From Fibrobacter succinogenes (GTDB taxonomy: Bacteria; Fibrobacterota; Fibrobacteria; Fibrobacterales; Fibrobacteraceae): a DNA stretch of 64,000 nucleotides. The stretch spans positions 62,001 to 126,000 of the forward strand of contig CACWJY010000004.1 in NCBI GenBank assembly GCA_902761355.1, given 5' to 3'. The notes beneath the pieces were generated by a model that was given only the letters and a program-made list of their open reading frames with translations, did no database searches and was not told the origin of the DNA. The position numbers were made by a program, and so were the translations under genes. Numbering within the stretch: position 1 is the first letter of the stretch; each line of letters starts with the position of its first letter. Of this stretch, positions 1 to 8,405 are shown in pieces.

Positions 1-524
1 GCGACACCACCGATTACTTCTGGGAAACGCCGTGGATTCATACGTCGCTCTACAACGACTTTATGTTCAACATCGGCGACGACTTCACCATTACCTACCC
101 GCTCAAGATAGACAAGGCAGTCAAGTTCTTCAAGTGGTTCTTTAAGTTCAAGAACTCGATTGACCTTAAGTTCACCGCCGGTTACGACTACAAGAAGACC
201 ATCCGTAAGCAATACGACCCGGACGAAGGCTACGACAAGTGGAACAAGGAAAGCGGAACGGATGGAATCTTTAGACAGTGGAACTTTGATGACGGTCTGC
301 AGTACACCGCCTACAACCCGAAGCTGACACTTACCGACCGCACGGTGCCCTCTCGTACCCACGAATGGTTTGTACGCCCGAGCGCCGGTTATCAGTTCAA
401 CAAGATTGCTACCATGAGTAGCTACATTGAATACCGTCAGATTCACGAAAAGTTGGATGACGAAACGCCTCACCTAAGGCAAATCCTGCAATTCGAAATT
501 GCACTCATGCTCCGCTTTGATTAA
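1..524 (+). CDS. C-terminal part of a large outer-membrane/surface protein (SprA-like?)
   Basis: The reading frame is open from the first bases of the window to the TAA at 522-524, so the start lies outside. About 173 residues are visible. They are rich in alternating aromatic and charged residues (for example FKFKNSIDLKFTAGYDYKKT and VRPSAGYQFNKIATMSSYIE) and end in RFD, as outer-membrane beta-barrel C-termini do. The ending resembles the last strands of the giant T9SS translocon protein SprA, and a PorV-like gene lies 3 kb downstream. That identity is an inference from a short tail; any large barrel is possible. The next gene, mnmA, follows after 46 nt on the same strand. Confidence 0.55.
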   Translation, partial: DTTDYFWETPWIHTSLYNDFMFNIGDDFTITYPLKIDKAVKFFKWFFKFKNSIDLKFTAGYDYKKTIRKQYDPDEGYDKWNKESGTDGIFRQWNFDDGLQYTAYNPKLTLTDRTVPSRTHEWFVRPSAGYQFNKIATMSSYIEYRQIHEKLDDETPHLRQILQFEIALMLRFD

Positions 525-570
525 TGCAAACGTCGTTGCAAGCGAAGCAATCCAGTAATGAGAGCGAAGC

Positions 571-1671
571 ATGTCTAAGAAACGTGTAGCAGTTGGAATG
601 AGTGGCGGCGTCGACTCGTCGGTGGCGGCGCTCCTGCTTCTGGAGCAGGGCTACGACGTTTTCGGAGTCACGCTCCGCGTGCTGCCGCCGCTTGCGAATA
701 GCGGGGCGAGTGGCCCCTATGATCCTGAAAAAGACGAAAGCGTATTGCGCGCCCGCGCCGTTGCAAAGCGGCTGGGCATCGAGCATTACGTAGCCGTATG
801 CGATGACGCCTTTACGGAACGCGTGCTCAGGCGCTGTCACGACGACTTTGCGGGGGCGCGCACACCGAACCCCTGCTGCTATTGCAACCGCTATATCAAA
901 TTCGGCTGGATGATGGATTTCGCCATGGAGCATGGCGCCGACTTCCTGTCGACGGGGCACTACGTAAACGTCCAAGAGGTCGACGGTGTCCGTAGACTTT
1001 TCAAGGGAAAAGACACCGCCAAGGACCAAAGCTACTTTTTGTTCGGAGTCCCCGACGAGGCACTTGCTCGCGTCATGACCCCGCTCGGGGGCATGGCAAA
1101 GCCCGACGTGCGTGCTTTGGCTTCGAAGCACGGCTTCGAAAACGCGAGCGCAAGCGACAGTCAGGACATCTGCTTCGACATCTACGGCAACGATTACACT
1201 GATTTTTTACAGGGGCGTTTTGGCTGCATGACACGCCCAGGAAACTTCGTGACCGAAGACGGCAAAATCTTAAGGAGTCACGAAGGTTACCACCGTTATA
1301 CGGTGGGGCAACGCAAAGGACTTGGCGTTGCGCTGGGCGTCCCCGCCTTTATCCGCAGCGTAGACCCTTTAACAGGCGACATCGTGGTGACCGCCGACAA
1401 GTCGGCCGTCTCCGCCACCGAGGTTCGCATCCAGAACTGCATATGGCACGGAATCAACCCGGCAACGGGCGCCGCATACGCCGCAGGCGACACCTTTGAA
1501 TGCAGCGGCATGGTACGCTACCGCCAGCGCCCAGTCAAGTGCATCGTCAAGATTTTAGAAAACGACTCGGCGCTCGCGCAATTCGAGCAGCCGCAATTCG
1601 CCGTAACGCCCGGACAGTGCGCCGTCTTTTACGACGAAGACATGGTCCTTGGCGGCGGCTGGATACGGTAG
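571..1671 (+). CDS. mnmA: tRNA-specific 2-thiouridylase MnmA
   Basis: Cytoplasmic enzyme that 2-thiolates the wobble uridine (U34) of Lys, Glu and Gln tRNAs, using ATP and persulfide sulfur. The N-terminus has the PP-loop SGGVDSS (residues 11-17). The catalytic cysteine is in NPCCYCN (Cys105 by alignment with the family) and the second cysteine is in SDSQDICF (Cys201). The C-terminal half contains the YTVGQRKGLGV segment typical of MnmA. Length (366 aa) is normal. It begins 46 nt after the upstream partial gene on the same strand, and its end faces the convergent FKBP gene 19 nt away. Confidence 0.95.
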   Translation: MSKKRVAVGMSGGVDSSVAALLLLEQGYDVFGVTLRVLPPLANSGASGPYDPEKDESVLRARAVAKRLGIEHYVAVCDDAFTERVLRRCHDDFAGARTPNPCCYCNRYIKFGWMMDFAMEHGADFLSTGHYVNVQEVDGVRRLFKGKDTAKDQSYFLFGVPDEALARVMTPLGGMAKPDVRALASKHGFENASASDSQDICFDIYGNDYTDFLQGRFGCMTRPGNFVTEDGKILRSHEGYHRYTVGQRKGLGVALGVPAFIRSVDPLTGDIVVTADKSAVSATEVRIQNCIWHGINPATGAAYAAGDTFECSGMVRYRQRPVKCIVKILENDSALAQFEQPQFAVTPGQCAVFYDEDMVLGGGWIR

Positions 1672-1690
1672 GTCCCCTACCGCCACCTAA

Positions 1691-3121
1691 TTATTCACCC
1701 ATATATTCGACGGCAAAGATCAGCGTCGAGCCACCAGGAATCGGGCCTGCGCCGCGCGCACCGTAACCCAGTCCGGGCGGCACCACCAGGATTCTCTTTT
1801 CACCCGGGAGCATTCCCTGTACGCCGAGTTCCCAGCCACGAATCACGCGCCCCGCACCCAGCGTAAAGCCAAATACCTGCCCACGATCGCGGGAGCTATC
1901 AAACTTGTAGCCGTTGGTGAGCCAGCCGGTGTAATGCACCTTGGCCACGTTCCCCTTTTGAGCGGGTTCGCCTTCGCCTTGCTTGATAATCGCATAGCGA
2001 AGTCCTTCGGGGCCGTTTTCAAACGTGAGCGTCGTGGTATCGGGGAAGAAATCCATATTCGCAACAACCGCCTCGTCCACTTCCGAAGAGATAAGTTCTA
2101 CGCGGAAAATCAGCGTCGAATTCGACGGAATCATAGAATAAGCCGTTGCGCCGTAACCCATGGCAGGCGACACGCGGAACCAACGTACACCACCCTCACG
2201 CATGCCATCAAGACCTATTTCCCAGCCCTTGATCATCTTGCCGGCGCCCATCACGACCGAAAGCGGCTTGCCGACATCTTTAGAGGAGCCAAACTTGCGA
2301 CCCGAAAGAAGCCAACCCGTATAATGCGTCTTGAGTACAGAACCAATCAGTGCGGGTTTACCGGTACCAACCTTTTCGTCATAAACCTTAAGGCCCTTGG
2401 CCGCTTCGCGCCACTTGAGTCCTTCAACATTCTTGGGGAACACATCAGGTTCCATCGGCGGATCGGCGCTCACCAGTTCTACGATAAAGAACAAATCAGA
2501 ATATTCAGGAACCCCTTCGAGGGAGTTTTCGCCGTAACCCATCTGGTAAGGCACATAAAGCTTGCGGACTTCACCTGGTTTCATGCCCACGAGTCCCTTT
2601 TCCCAGCCCTGAATCACCAGGCCCATGCCGAGCGTAAATTCGAGCGGTTCGCTACCGGGGTACGATTCCGAGAACAGCTTAAAGCGGGTATCCGTCGGAG
2701 CCGGCGCAATCGAATCCACAAAAGTCAGCGGAGCAGCCGCAGAATCGACAGCCGGAACCTGAGCCACGGTATCTACAGCGGCCTTGGGTTCTTCTTTGGA
2801 CTTGGACTTTTTCTTCTTGGATTTTGCGGACTTGTCTAACAGTGCAGTCGTGTCAACTTTTGTCACGCCAGCAATTTGGTCAGAATTAAAATCATTTGCA
2901 AGGCGTAAAGAATCTGCAATACGCAGAGAATCGGCCAAGCGGGCCTTTTCTGCCAAGATCTTTACGCTGTCCAGATACACGTAGCTCTTATAATGCACCC
3001 TGATGAGCTGCCCCGCCCGAATGGGGTCTCCGGAGCCTTCTTTGACTGTTTCGACCTTGAAAGGAATCGCAAAACAGGCGCTACACATCAGCAATACAAG
3101 AAAAATCTTCAATTTCGACAT
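1691..3121 (-). CDS. Secreted triple-domain FKBP-type peptidyl-prolyl isomerase
   Basis: Extracytoplasmic prolyl isomerase/chaperone of 476 aa. A signal peptide (about residues 1-18) is followed by three FKBP domains. Domain 2 (about 240-345) and domain 3 (about 370-476) are contiguous and have the family patterns KTHYTGW/KVHYTGW, IKGWEIGL/IRGWELGV and GYG. Domain 1 is split: its first strands are at 20-50 and the rest (VIQGWEKGLVGM, YQMGYG) at 157-217, with a roughly 105-residue insert rich in Ala, Asp, Ser and Lys between them, including a run KKKKSKSK. Domain 3 keeps the most canonical active-site residues. An AGGAG sits 5-6 nt before the ATG. Likely helps fold periplasmic or outer-membrane proteins. 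Confidence 0.9.
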   Translation of the reverse strand: MSKLKIFLVLLMCSACFAIPFKVETVKEGSGDPIRAGQLIRVHYKSYVYLDSVKILAEKARLADSLRIADSLRLANDFNSDQIAGVTKVDTTALLDKSAKSKKKKSKSKEEPKAAVDTVAQVPAVDSAAAPLTFVDSIAPAPTDTRFKLFSESYPGSEPLEFTLGMGLVIQGWEKGLVGMKPGEVRKLYVPYQMGYGENSLEGVPEYSDLFFIVELVSADPPMEPDVFPKNVEGLKWREAAKGLKVYDEKVGTGKPALIGSVLKTHYTGWLLSGRKFGSSKDVGKPLSVVMGAGKMIKGWEIGLDGMREGGVRWFRVSPAMGYGATAYSMIPSNSTLIFRVELISSEVDEAVVANMDFFPDTTTLTFENGPEGLRYAIIKQGEGEPAQKGNVAKVHYTGWLTNGYKFDSSRDRGQVFGFTLGAGRVIRGWELGVQGMLPGEKRILVVPPGLGYGARGAGPIPGGSTLIFAVEYMGE

Positions 3122-3193
3122 AAAATCTCCTGTCCCACAATTTAGAAAATGCTAGTTTTTGAGAGTAACGAATAATTCCAAACGGAATAAAAT

Positions 3194-3757
3194 ATGCTAT
3201 CAGTCATTATTGTCATAGCGATTATTGTCTTGTCGGTGATACTTGCCGCCATCGGCGCGTACGTAATTATTCATAGTTCCGACGAAAAGGACGAACCCAA
3301 GCGCGTTATCGACGTTTCGGGCCAGTATGCCGTAGTGGTACGCCCCGCTCGCGAGTCGCTCACCGCAGTTAAGCCCTCCGAAGCCTCGCTCAGGTCCTGG
3401 CTCGACACCCAAAACATTCCTAACGAAAGAAAAGAGCAACTGATTGCCCAATGGAACGCCTCGATGGAAGCGACCATCCGCACTATTGACGAAGGCGACA
3501 AGAACGGCACAGCCACTTACCGCATCGAACTTGGCCCCAAGGGCAAGCAATACGTCACGTTCGTGAGCGACGAAAACTTTATCACCCGCGAACAAATCCG
3601 CAACCACGCGGAGATCCTGCCGCCCTACGTTCTGGGCTGCGACTGCAGACTCCTGCCCAAGCAACCCTGGGAAAACCCCAGCAAGTCCGGCTGGAAAGCG
3701 GTCGTCCCTTCTCATGGCAACCATTACGACGTCCCCGATTGGAGGCACCTTGCGTAA
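3194..3757 (+). CDS. Single-pass membrane protein of unknown function
   Basis: 187 aa. One N-terminal hydrophobic helix (about residues 3-26, LSVIIVIAIIVLSVILAAIG) is followed by a charged soluble domain with no recognised motif. The C-terminal part has a CDC pair (GCDCRLLP). The gene overlaps the start of the PorV-like gene by 8 nt, so the two are probably translationally coupled. No function is assigned. The overlap suggests a link with outer-membrane or T9SS biogenesis, but that is inference. Confidence 0.7.
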   Translation: MLSVIIVIAIIVLSVILAAIGAYVIIHSSDEKDEPKRVIDVSGQYAVVVRPARESLTAVKPSEASLRSWLDTQNIPNERKEQLIAQWNASMEATIRTIDEGDKNGTATYRIELGPKGKQYVTFVSDENFITREQIRNHAEILPPYVLGCDCRLLPKQPWENPSKSGWKAVVPSHGNHYDVPDWRHLA

Positions 3758-5927
3758 ATCCCTACTTTCAGCACTTGTTTTAGCTCCCGCACTGTCTTTT
3801 GCGGCAGGCTCTGCCATCATCACGCTCGAAATGCCCGTCGGTGCACGCCAATTAGGTATGGGCGAAGCTGGTGCGGCCCTTGCCGACGACCCGACCGCCA
3901 TGTACTACAACCCGGCCGGTCTCGCCTTTGGCCCCCTCGCCGACGAATGGCGCATGAGCTACCCCGCCGATTCCAAGAACGCCCCCTTCTTTACGAGCAT
4001 GGCTTCGCGCTCCAAGAACGGATTCTTCAGCAAGAGCGAACTCTGGGCTGGTACGGCACAGGGTATTCAGAAGTTTGACGGAGAACAATGGGTAGACTAC
4101 CATTCTATCACCCTGCAGGGTAACGCGAAAATCCGCGACGCCGTGAAGGTCTATGTAGGTACCGAACGCGGCCTCGACGAATACGTGCGTCAGGTCAAAA
4201 AATTCAACGACATCAAGAACGCAGACGACGAAAAGCACGTAGTCGAAGTTAAGATGCCCTGGAACCTCATTGTAAAAGACACCATTACGGCAGTCCTTTA
4301 CGAAAGCCGCACCGAAAAACTGTGGGTCGGCACACCCACGTCTCTGTACCGCTTTGACGGCAAGGCCTGGAAAAGCTACGACCAGGAACTCGGCAACCAC
4401 CGCATTACCGCCCTCGAAAGTCAGGGAGCCTCGATTTGGATTGGTACCGAAGACGGCCTGTTCGTCTACCGCAACGGACAATTCGAACAGAAGGGCAAGG
4501 TGCTCCCCAGTCAAAAAGTGAGAGCGCTCGTATGGTCCGAAAACCGCAAGGAACTCTACGTGGCGGTCGAAGGCGCAGGTATCGCAAGGCTTATTCCCAA
4601 GAAGAGCGTCAACGACAAGGACCGCTGGAGCCTGTTCACCGAAGAAGACGGCATTATGGACCTGAGTCCGACCGCACTCGCCGTCGACAGCTCGGGACAC
4701 GTATGGGCAGCCCATAACGGAGGCCTTTCGCACTTTACGTTGCGCAAGTGGGAACAGGTTCAGTTCGCCGAAAACAGGGTCAACGACATTTCCGTAGACC
4801 AGCGCGGCGGCATCTGGATCGCCACCGACAAGGGCGTATGGCGCCACCTGCCGGACTACGCGACCGCCAGCGGACGCAAGGCCGAACTTGAACGCGGAGC
4901 CGCCGAAGAAGAAGGCTCCACCAAGAGCGAAGACGAATGGATCCACTACCATAGCGGAAACGGTCTTTCTACGAACAAGATATGGGCGGTCCTCCCGCAG
5001 GGCAACGACGTGTGGTTCAGCACCGCAAACGGCATGGAGCAGTTCAAGGATGCCGACTACCAGATTACCGCCTTCTACGAAAAGCTTCTCCCGATCCTCA
5101 ACATCCCCGACCTATATCACCTTTATGCGGGCATGACCATTCCGCTCAACGACTGGGGTACACTCGGATTCTTCGTGAACTTCGTGAGCTTCGGTTCTAC
5201 GGTCGCCTCGGGTGATGTGGACGCCGACGACCTGGTGGCCTACAACAGCTCCGAAATCGTGGGCGGATTCAGCTACGGTACGCGATTCCCGAACGACTGG
5301 GGTCTGGGTCTTTCTATCAAGTTCTTCTATTCCGACTTGAGCTCCGGCGCTGCCGCCGGCGAAGAAGAAGCGACCACCTTCGGCTACGCCTTCGATGTCG
5401 GCTTGCTGAAGAAGAACCTATTTATAGATAAACTAAACTTCGCATTGGTTCTCGCCAACATCGGACCGAGCGTCTATTACGTCGACAAGACCATCGAAGA
5501 CCCGATTCCGCTGACATGGCGTCTGGGCCTCTCTTACGAGATTCTCTCCCTCGCCGATTACAAGTGGACCGTGGTCGCCGACTATAACCGCGAAGTGGTT
5601 TACGACGACGACAAGGGCAATCCCGAACCGTTCTACATTTCTAGCTGGAAGTCGCTTATCAACCCCGAAAGAGACGGTAACAAGCTGAAGGAATCCATTA
5701 TGCAGGGCGTCTTTAACCTGGGTACTGAATTCATTTACGCCAACACAATTGCACTCCGCGCCGGTTATCTTTATGATCAGACCGGTAAACGTAGCGAAGT
5801 GGATTTGGGCTTCGGCTTCATGCTCTCCGACGTGCTGCAGTTCGACTTCGCCACCATCAAGGACGTCGGCGACAACGACGGCGTACGTGACGGTCAGATG
5901 CGTTTCGGCATGCTGTTCAAGTTCTAG
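3750..5927 (+). CDS. PorV-family outer-membrane protein with inserted beta-propeller
   Basis: 725 aa from a TTG start. I chose the TTG at 3750 because GGAGG lies at 3741-3745 and the product then begins with a clean signal peptide (MRKSLLSALVLAPALSFAAG); the in-frame ATG at 3714 would add 12 poorly fitting residues. Residues 21-60 match the PorV/UPF0164 N-terminus (GARQLGMGEAG, ADDPTAMYYNPAGLAF). Residues about 85-430 are repeated propeller blades of the two-component-regulator type (LWVGTPTSLYRFDG, IWIGTEDGLFVYRNG, VWAAHNGGLSHF, IWIATDKGVW, VWFSTANGMEQF). From about 435 to 725 the PorV-like barrel resumes. Without the insert about 380 residues remain, close to an ordinary PorV. PorV shuttles T9SS cargo to the attachment complex; the propeller might bind cargo or glycan (inference). 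Confidence 0.8.
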   Translation: MRKSLLSALVLAPALSFAAGSAIITLEMPVGARQLGMGEAGAALADDPTAMYYNPAGLAFGPLADEWRMSYPADSKNAPFFTSMASRSKNGFFSKSELWAGTAQGIQKFDGEQWVDYHSITLQGNAKIRDAVKVYVGTERGLDEYVRQVKKFNDIKNADDEKHVVEVKMPWNLIVKDTITAVLYESRTEKLWVGTPTSLYRFDGKAWKSYDQELGNHRITALESQGASIWIGTEDGLFVYRNGQFEQKGKVLPSQKVRALVWSENRKELYVAVEGAGIARLIPKKSVNDKDRWSLFTEEDGIMDLSPTALAVDSSGHVWAAHNGGLSHFTLRKWEQVQFAENRVNDISVDQRGGIWIATDKGVWRHLPDYATASGRKAELERGAAEEEGSTKSEDEWIHYHSGNGLSTNKIWAVLPQGNDVWFSTANGMEQFKDADYQITAFYEKLLPILNIPDLYHLYAGMTIPLNDWGTLGFFVNFVSFGSTVASGDVDADDLVAYNSSEIVGGFSYGTRFPNDWGLGLSIKFFYSDLSSGAAAGEEEATTFGYAFDVGLLKKNLFIDKLNFALVLANIGPSVYYVDKTIEDPIPLTWRLGLSYEILSLADYKWTVVADYNREVVYDDDKGNPEPFYISSWKSLINPERDGNKLKESIMQGVFNLGTEFIYANTIALRAGYLYDQTGKRSEVDLGFGFMLSDVLQFDFATIKDVGDNDGVRDGQMRFGMLFKF

Positions 5928-5950
5928 TATAAAAGTTGAATACAACTAAA

Positions 5951-5985
5951 AAAGTCAGGTAAAAAACCTGACTTTTTGTTTTTTA
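5951..5985. terminator. Bidirectional rho-independent terminator
   Basis: A perfect 10-bp stem (5951-5960 with 5966-5975) and a 5-nt A loop, with A-rich sequence on the left and a T tract on the right. It lies between the convergent PorV-like gene and rsmG and can serve both. Confidence 0.85.
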
Positions 5986-6000
5986 CTGTTTAAAAGAGAA

Positions 6001-6777
6001 TTATTCCACGCGCTCGAGGATGATCAGAGCGCGTTCCTGCGTGCTGTTGGGAATGGTATAGAAATGCTTGCCCACAAACTTGTAGCCAAAATCTTCGGGA
6101 TGGAATGTCTTGAGTTCGTCGGCGACGGCAGGCCCCTTCATAAAGAACACGCGGCCACCCACCTTGAGAGAATTGGCGATGCGCGGGAGCGTCTTTTCCA
6201 TAAGTTCAAAAGCGCGGCTGATGACTCCATCCACAGGAATAGTCATGCTGCGACTCGTGACCTTGTGACCGAACACGTCGATCCCCTTGAGGCCCATCTT
6301 TTCGATAACCATGTTGAGGAAGTTGATGCGGTTCGGACGAGGTTCGCAAAGTGTGAGGCGAATGGACGGGTTCACAATCTTGAGCGGAATTCCAGGAAAG
6401 CCGGCACCACTACCCACGTCAATCATGCGGGCAGGCCACTTGGGAACATACGCGTTAATGAGCGTGCAATCGGCATAATGGCGTTCCACCATCGTCTCGA
6501 AAGCATTCAGGCGAGTCAAATCCTGGTCGTCATTGTTTGCACGAAGCAGCTGGTGAAATTCCCAAATCTGTTTGAGCGTTTCGGGCTGGAGTTCTACACC
6601 ATAGTAATGCAGTAGCTTGTCGAGGCCCGCAAGCGAGGGTGTGACACGCTTGCCGTTAAAGAGCGGAAAGTCGGTACGGGGGGCCTTGAGATGCGGCACG
6701 AAGTCGCGACCTGCGGCAGACGCATTGCGGGAGGGCTGTCGCCCCTGAAAGGGCTTTTTGGACCAGTTATTTGCCAT
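6001..6777 (-). CDS. rsmG: 16S rRNA (guanine-527-N7)-methyltransferase RsmG
   Basis: SAM-dependent methyltransferase that makes m7G527 in 16S rRNA. The SAM-binding motif is MIDVGSGAGFPGIPLKI; the acidic residue after beta2 is in LCEPRPNRINFL. The C-terminal half has SRAFELMEKTLPRI, matching the family. At 258 aa it is longer than usual because of a basic, disordered N-terminal extension of about 40 residues (WSKKPFQGRQPSRN). No clear Shine-Dalgarno precedes the ATG. It is transcribed alone, convergent with the PorV-like gene and divergent from the next barrel gene. Confidence 0.95.
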   Translation of the reverse strand: MANNWSKKPFQGRQPSRNASAAGRDFVPHLKAPRTDFPLFNGKRVTPSLAGLDKLLHYYGVELQPETLKQIWEFHQLLRANNDDQDLTRLNAFETMVERHYADCTLINAYVPKWPARMIDVGSGAGFPGIPLKIVNPSIRLTLCEPRPNRINFLNMVIEKMGLKGIDVFGHKVTSRSMTIPVDGVISRAFELMEKTLPRIANSLKVGGRVFFMKGPAVADELKTFHPEDFGYKFVGKHFYTIPNSTQERALIILERVE

Positions 6778-6870
6778 AAAAACAAAGGTAGAAAAGATAG
6801 ATGTAAAAAAATAGGGTAAAAAGGGATATTTTTCGCCATTTCTACGTGTATAGTATAGAGGCCCCCTAAA

Positions 6871-8334
6871 ATGAACTTTCTATACAGCCGATGGATCCAG
6901 AGCATCTTGACAATCATCCTTATCTACGTGAACATTGTGCAGGCAGAATCACAAATCAGCGAAGCTCAAGTTTTCGAGTGGTGGGACAACGGGATTATCG
7001 ACAGTGACGAAGCCCGCGAAATGTTGGACCTGCTAGAAGAAGAGAACATGCAAGAAGCATGCCTACTTGCCGAAGTATACGCACTCGAAAGTTGCGCAAC
7101 AACCAAAAACAAGGATACCCACAACACAGACAAAAAAGCAATTTCAAAAAAGAAAGTGGCATCAGCAAAAAAAGACAAAAGGCCGAGCCTTGTGCCATAC
7201 GGTCATGTGGAATGGAGTGGGCGCACCGATTCTTTAGGTCATTTAGAAAGTCAGCGAACGGAACTGCAACTCCATTTTTACCGATACACACTACGGCTCG
7301 GCTCACAGTCGCTCTTGACTTACAAGAATGTTGGCAGCGAAGCCTATTTCGGTCAAATTTCAACCAAGGAACTGCACAGCGTCATTCCGCTTGATACACT
7401 ATGGGGCACTGCCGCAGTTTATCCACTCGGAATGTTCCGAGCGGGAGCTTTGCTTGATACAGCAAGGACCACGCAGGCAAGCATCAGTATTACACCAAAT
7501 AAAGGATTTGACTTCCAGCTCGCCTATTGGCATCATCAGCATCCGGCCGACAGCACCGAAAGACATTCCTTTACAGTGCAGGCCAAGGGGAATTGGGGTG
7601 ATTTAGCGGCATGGTGGATCCCCGAAAACAAATCGGACATTCCCTTATTCAAATTTCAGATTCACCATCGCGAAAAAATGGAATATGCGACCCTGGCGTG
7701 GAAAGCGAGCGCCTATCTGCATGGGGAACACCTTCCGCAAGAAATCCTCGTCAGTTCCACAATCGCAGGGAGCCGCTTTTGGGGAAGCCAGACATTTGCG
7801 GTGACCGCGGCGGATTCTTGGAAAAGCTCATTCAGCATAAACGCCCGCACCATCATTCCACTCGAAGGCGACTCCAGCAAGACGCGGTTCAAGGTGATGA
7901 CCGAAACAGGCCCCCAATACTTAAGGGGCGGCGCGAGCGCAACCTGCCTACAGGCAGAGGAGCGCTGCCGCCAAAACGACCTGGCCCTGAAAATCAGTTC
8001 GACATGGGATATCGAAAACGGAATAGCCTCCAAATCCTCGGCACAGGAGCGACTCACATTTATCGGAAAAATTCGCACAAGGCACACGCAGGGCCAGGGT
8101 TTTGGCACGCCTCTTTACGAGGCGGGCGCCGCCTACGCTCCCAATGCATTCAACAGTGCGGGAGTCGCGCTTACAATTCCAAAGGGATTGCCATCCCGCG
8201 AGCTCAGAATCCGCAACACCATCGAGGTTGGCACGGACCTTTTTCTGCTTTCGCTCGCAGTCACGTTCCGGCGTACCGCCGAAGAGACGTTTCACCCACT
8301 GCATGCGGCAATGAAGGCGAGAATTAACTTCTGA
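6871..8334 (+). CDS. Probable outer-membrane beta-barrel protein with helical N-terminal domain
   Basis: 487 aa, no named family recognised. The signal-peptide-like start (hydrophobic LTIILIYVNIVQA) is followed by a short acidic helical module (residues about 28-70, ending in AEVYALESC), then a Lys-rich linker (KKAISKKKVASAKKDKRP). The remaining 390 residues are amphipathic beta-strand-like and end in MKARINF, with a C-terminal Phe as expected of a barrel substrate. The helical module carries a repeated D/E-A pattern (DSDEAREMLDLLEEEN) reminiscent of small protein-interaction or helix-hairpin modules. A weak TATAGT lies at 6849-6854. Function unknown. Confidence 0.6.
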   Translation: MNFLYSRWIQSILTIILIYVNIVQAESQISEAQVFEWWDNGIIDSDEAREMLDLLEEENMQEACLLAEVYALESCATTKNKDTHNTDKKAISKKKVASAKKDKRPSLVPYGHVEWSGRTDSLGHLESQRTELQLHFYRYTLRLGSQSLLTYKNVGSEAYFGQISTKELHSVIPLDTLWGTAAVYPLGMFRAGALLDTARTTQASISITPNKGFDFQLAYWHHQHPADSTERHSFTVQAKGNWGDLAAWWIPENKSDIPLFKFQIHHREKMEYATLAWKASAYLHGEHLPQEILVSSTIAGSRFWGSQTFAVTAADSWKSSFSINARTIIPLEGDSSKTRFKVMTETGPQYLRGGASATCLQAEERCRQNDLALKISSTWDIENGIASKSSAQERLTFIGKIRTRHTQGQGFGTPLYEAGAAYAPNAFNSAGVALTIPKGLPSRELRIRNTIEVGTDLFLLSLAVTFRRTAEETFHPLHAAMKARINF

Positions 8335-8356
8335 TCAACTTGTAGTAAAAATGGAG

Positions 8357-8399
8357 ATGCCCGCTGGAGCCTGCCCTGAGCACGCCGAAGGGCGGGCAT
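8357..8399. repeat. Inverted repeat containing a dispersed 19-bp element
   Basis: ATGCCCGC at 8357-8364 pairs with GCGGGCAT at 8392-8399. Inside it, 8374-8392 reads CCCTGAGCACGCCGAAGGG; a near-identical copy (17 of 19 bases, opposite strand) is at 26909-26927. It lies between the convergent barrel and NUDIX genes and might also act as a weak terminator. Confidence 0.55.
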
Positions 8400-8405
8400 G
8401 ACAAA

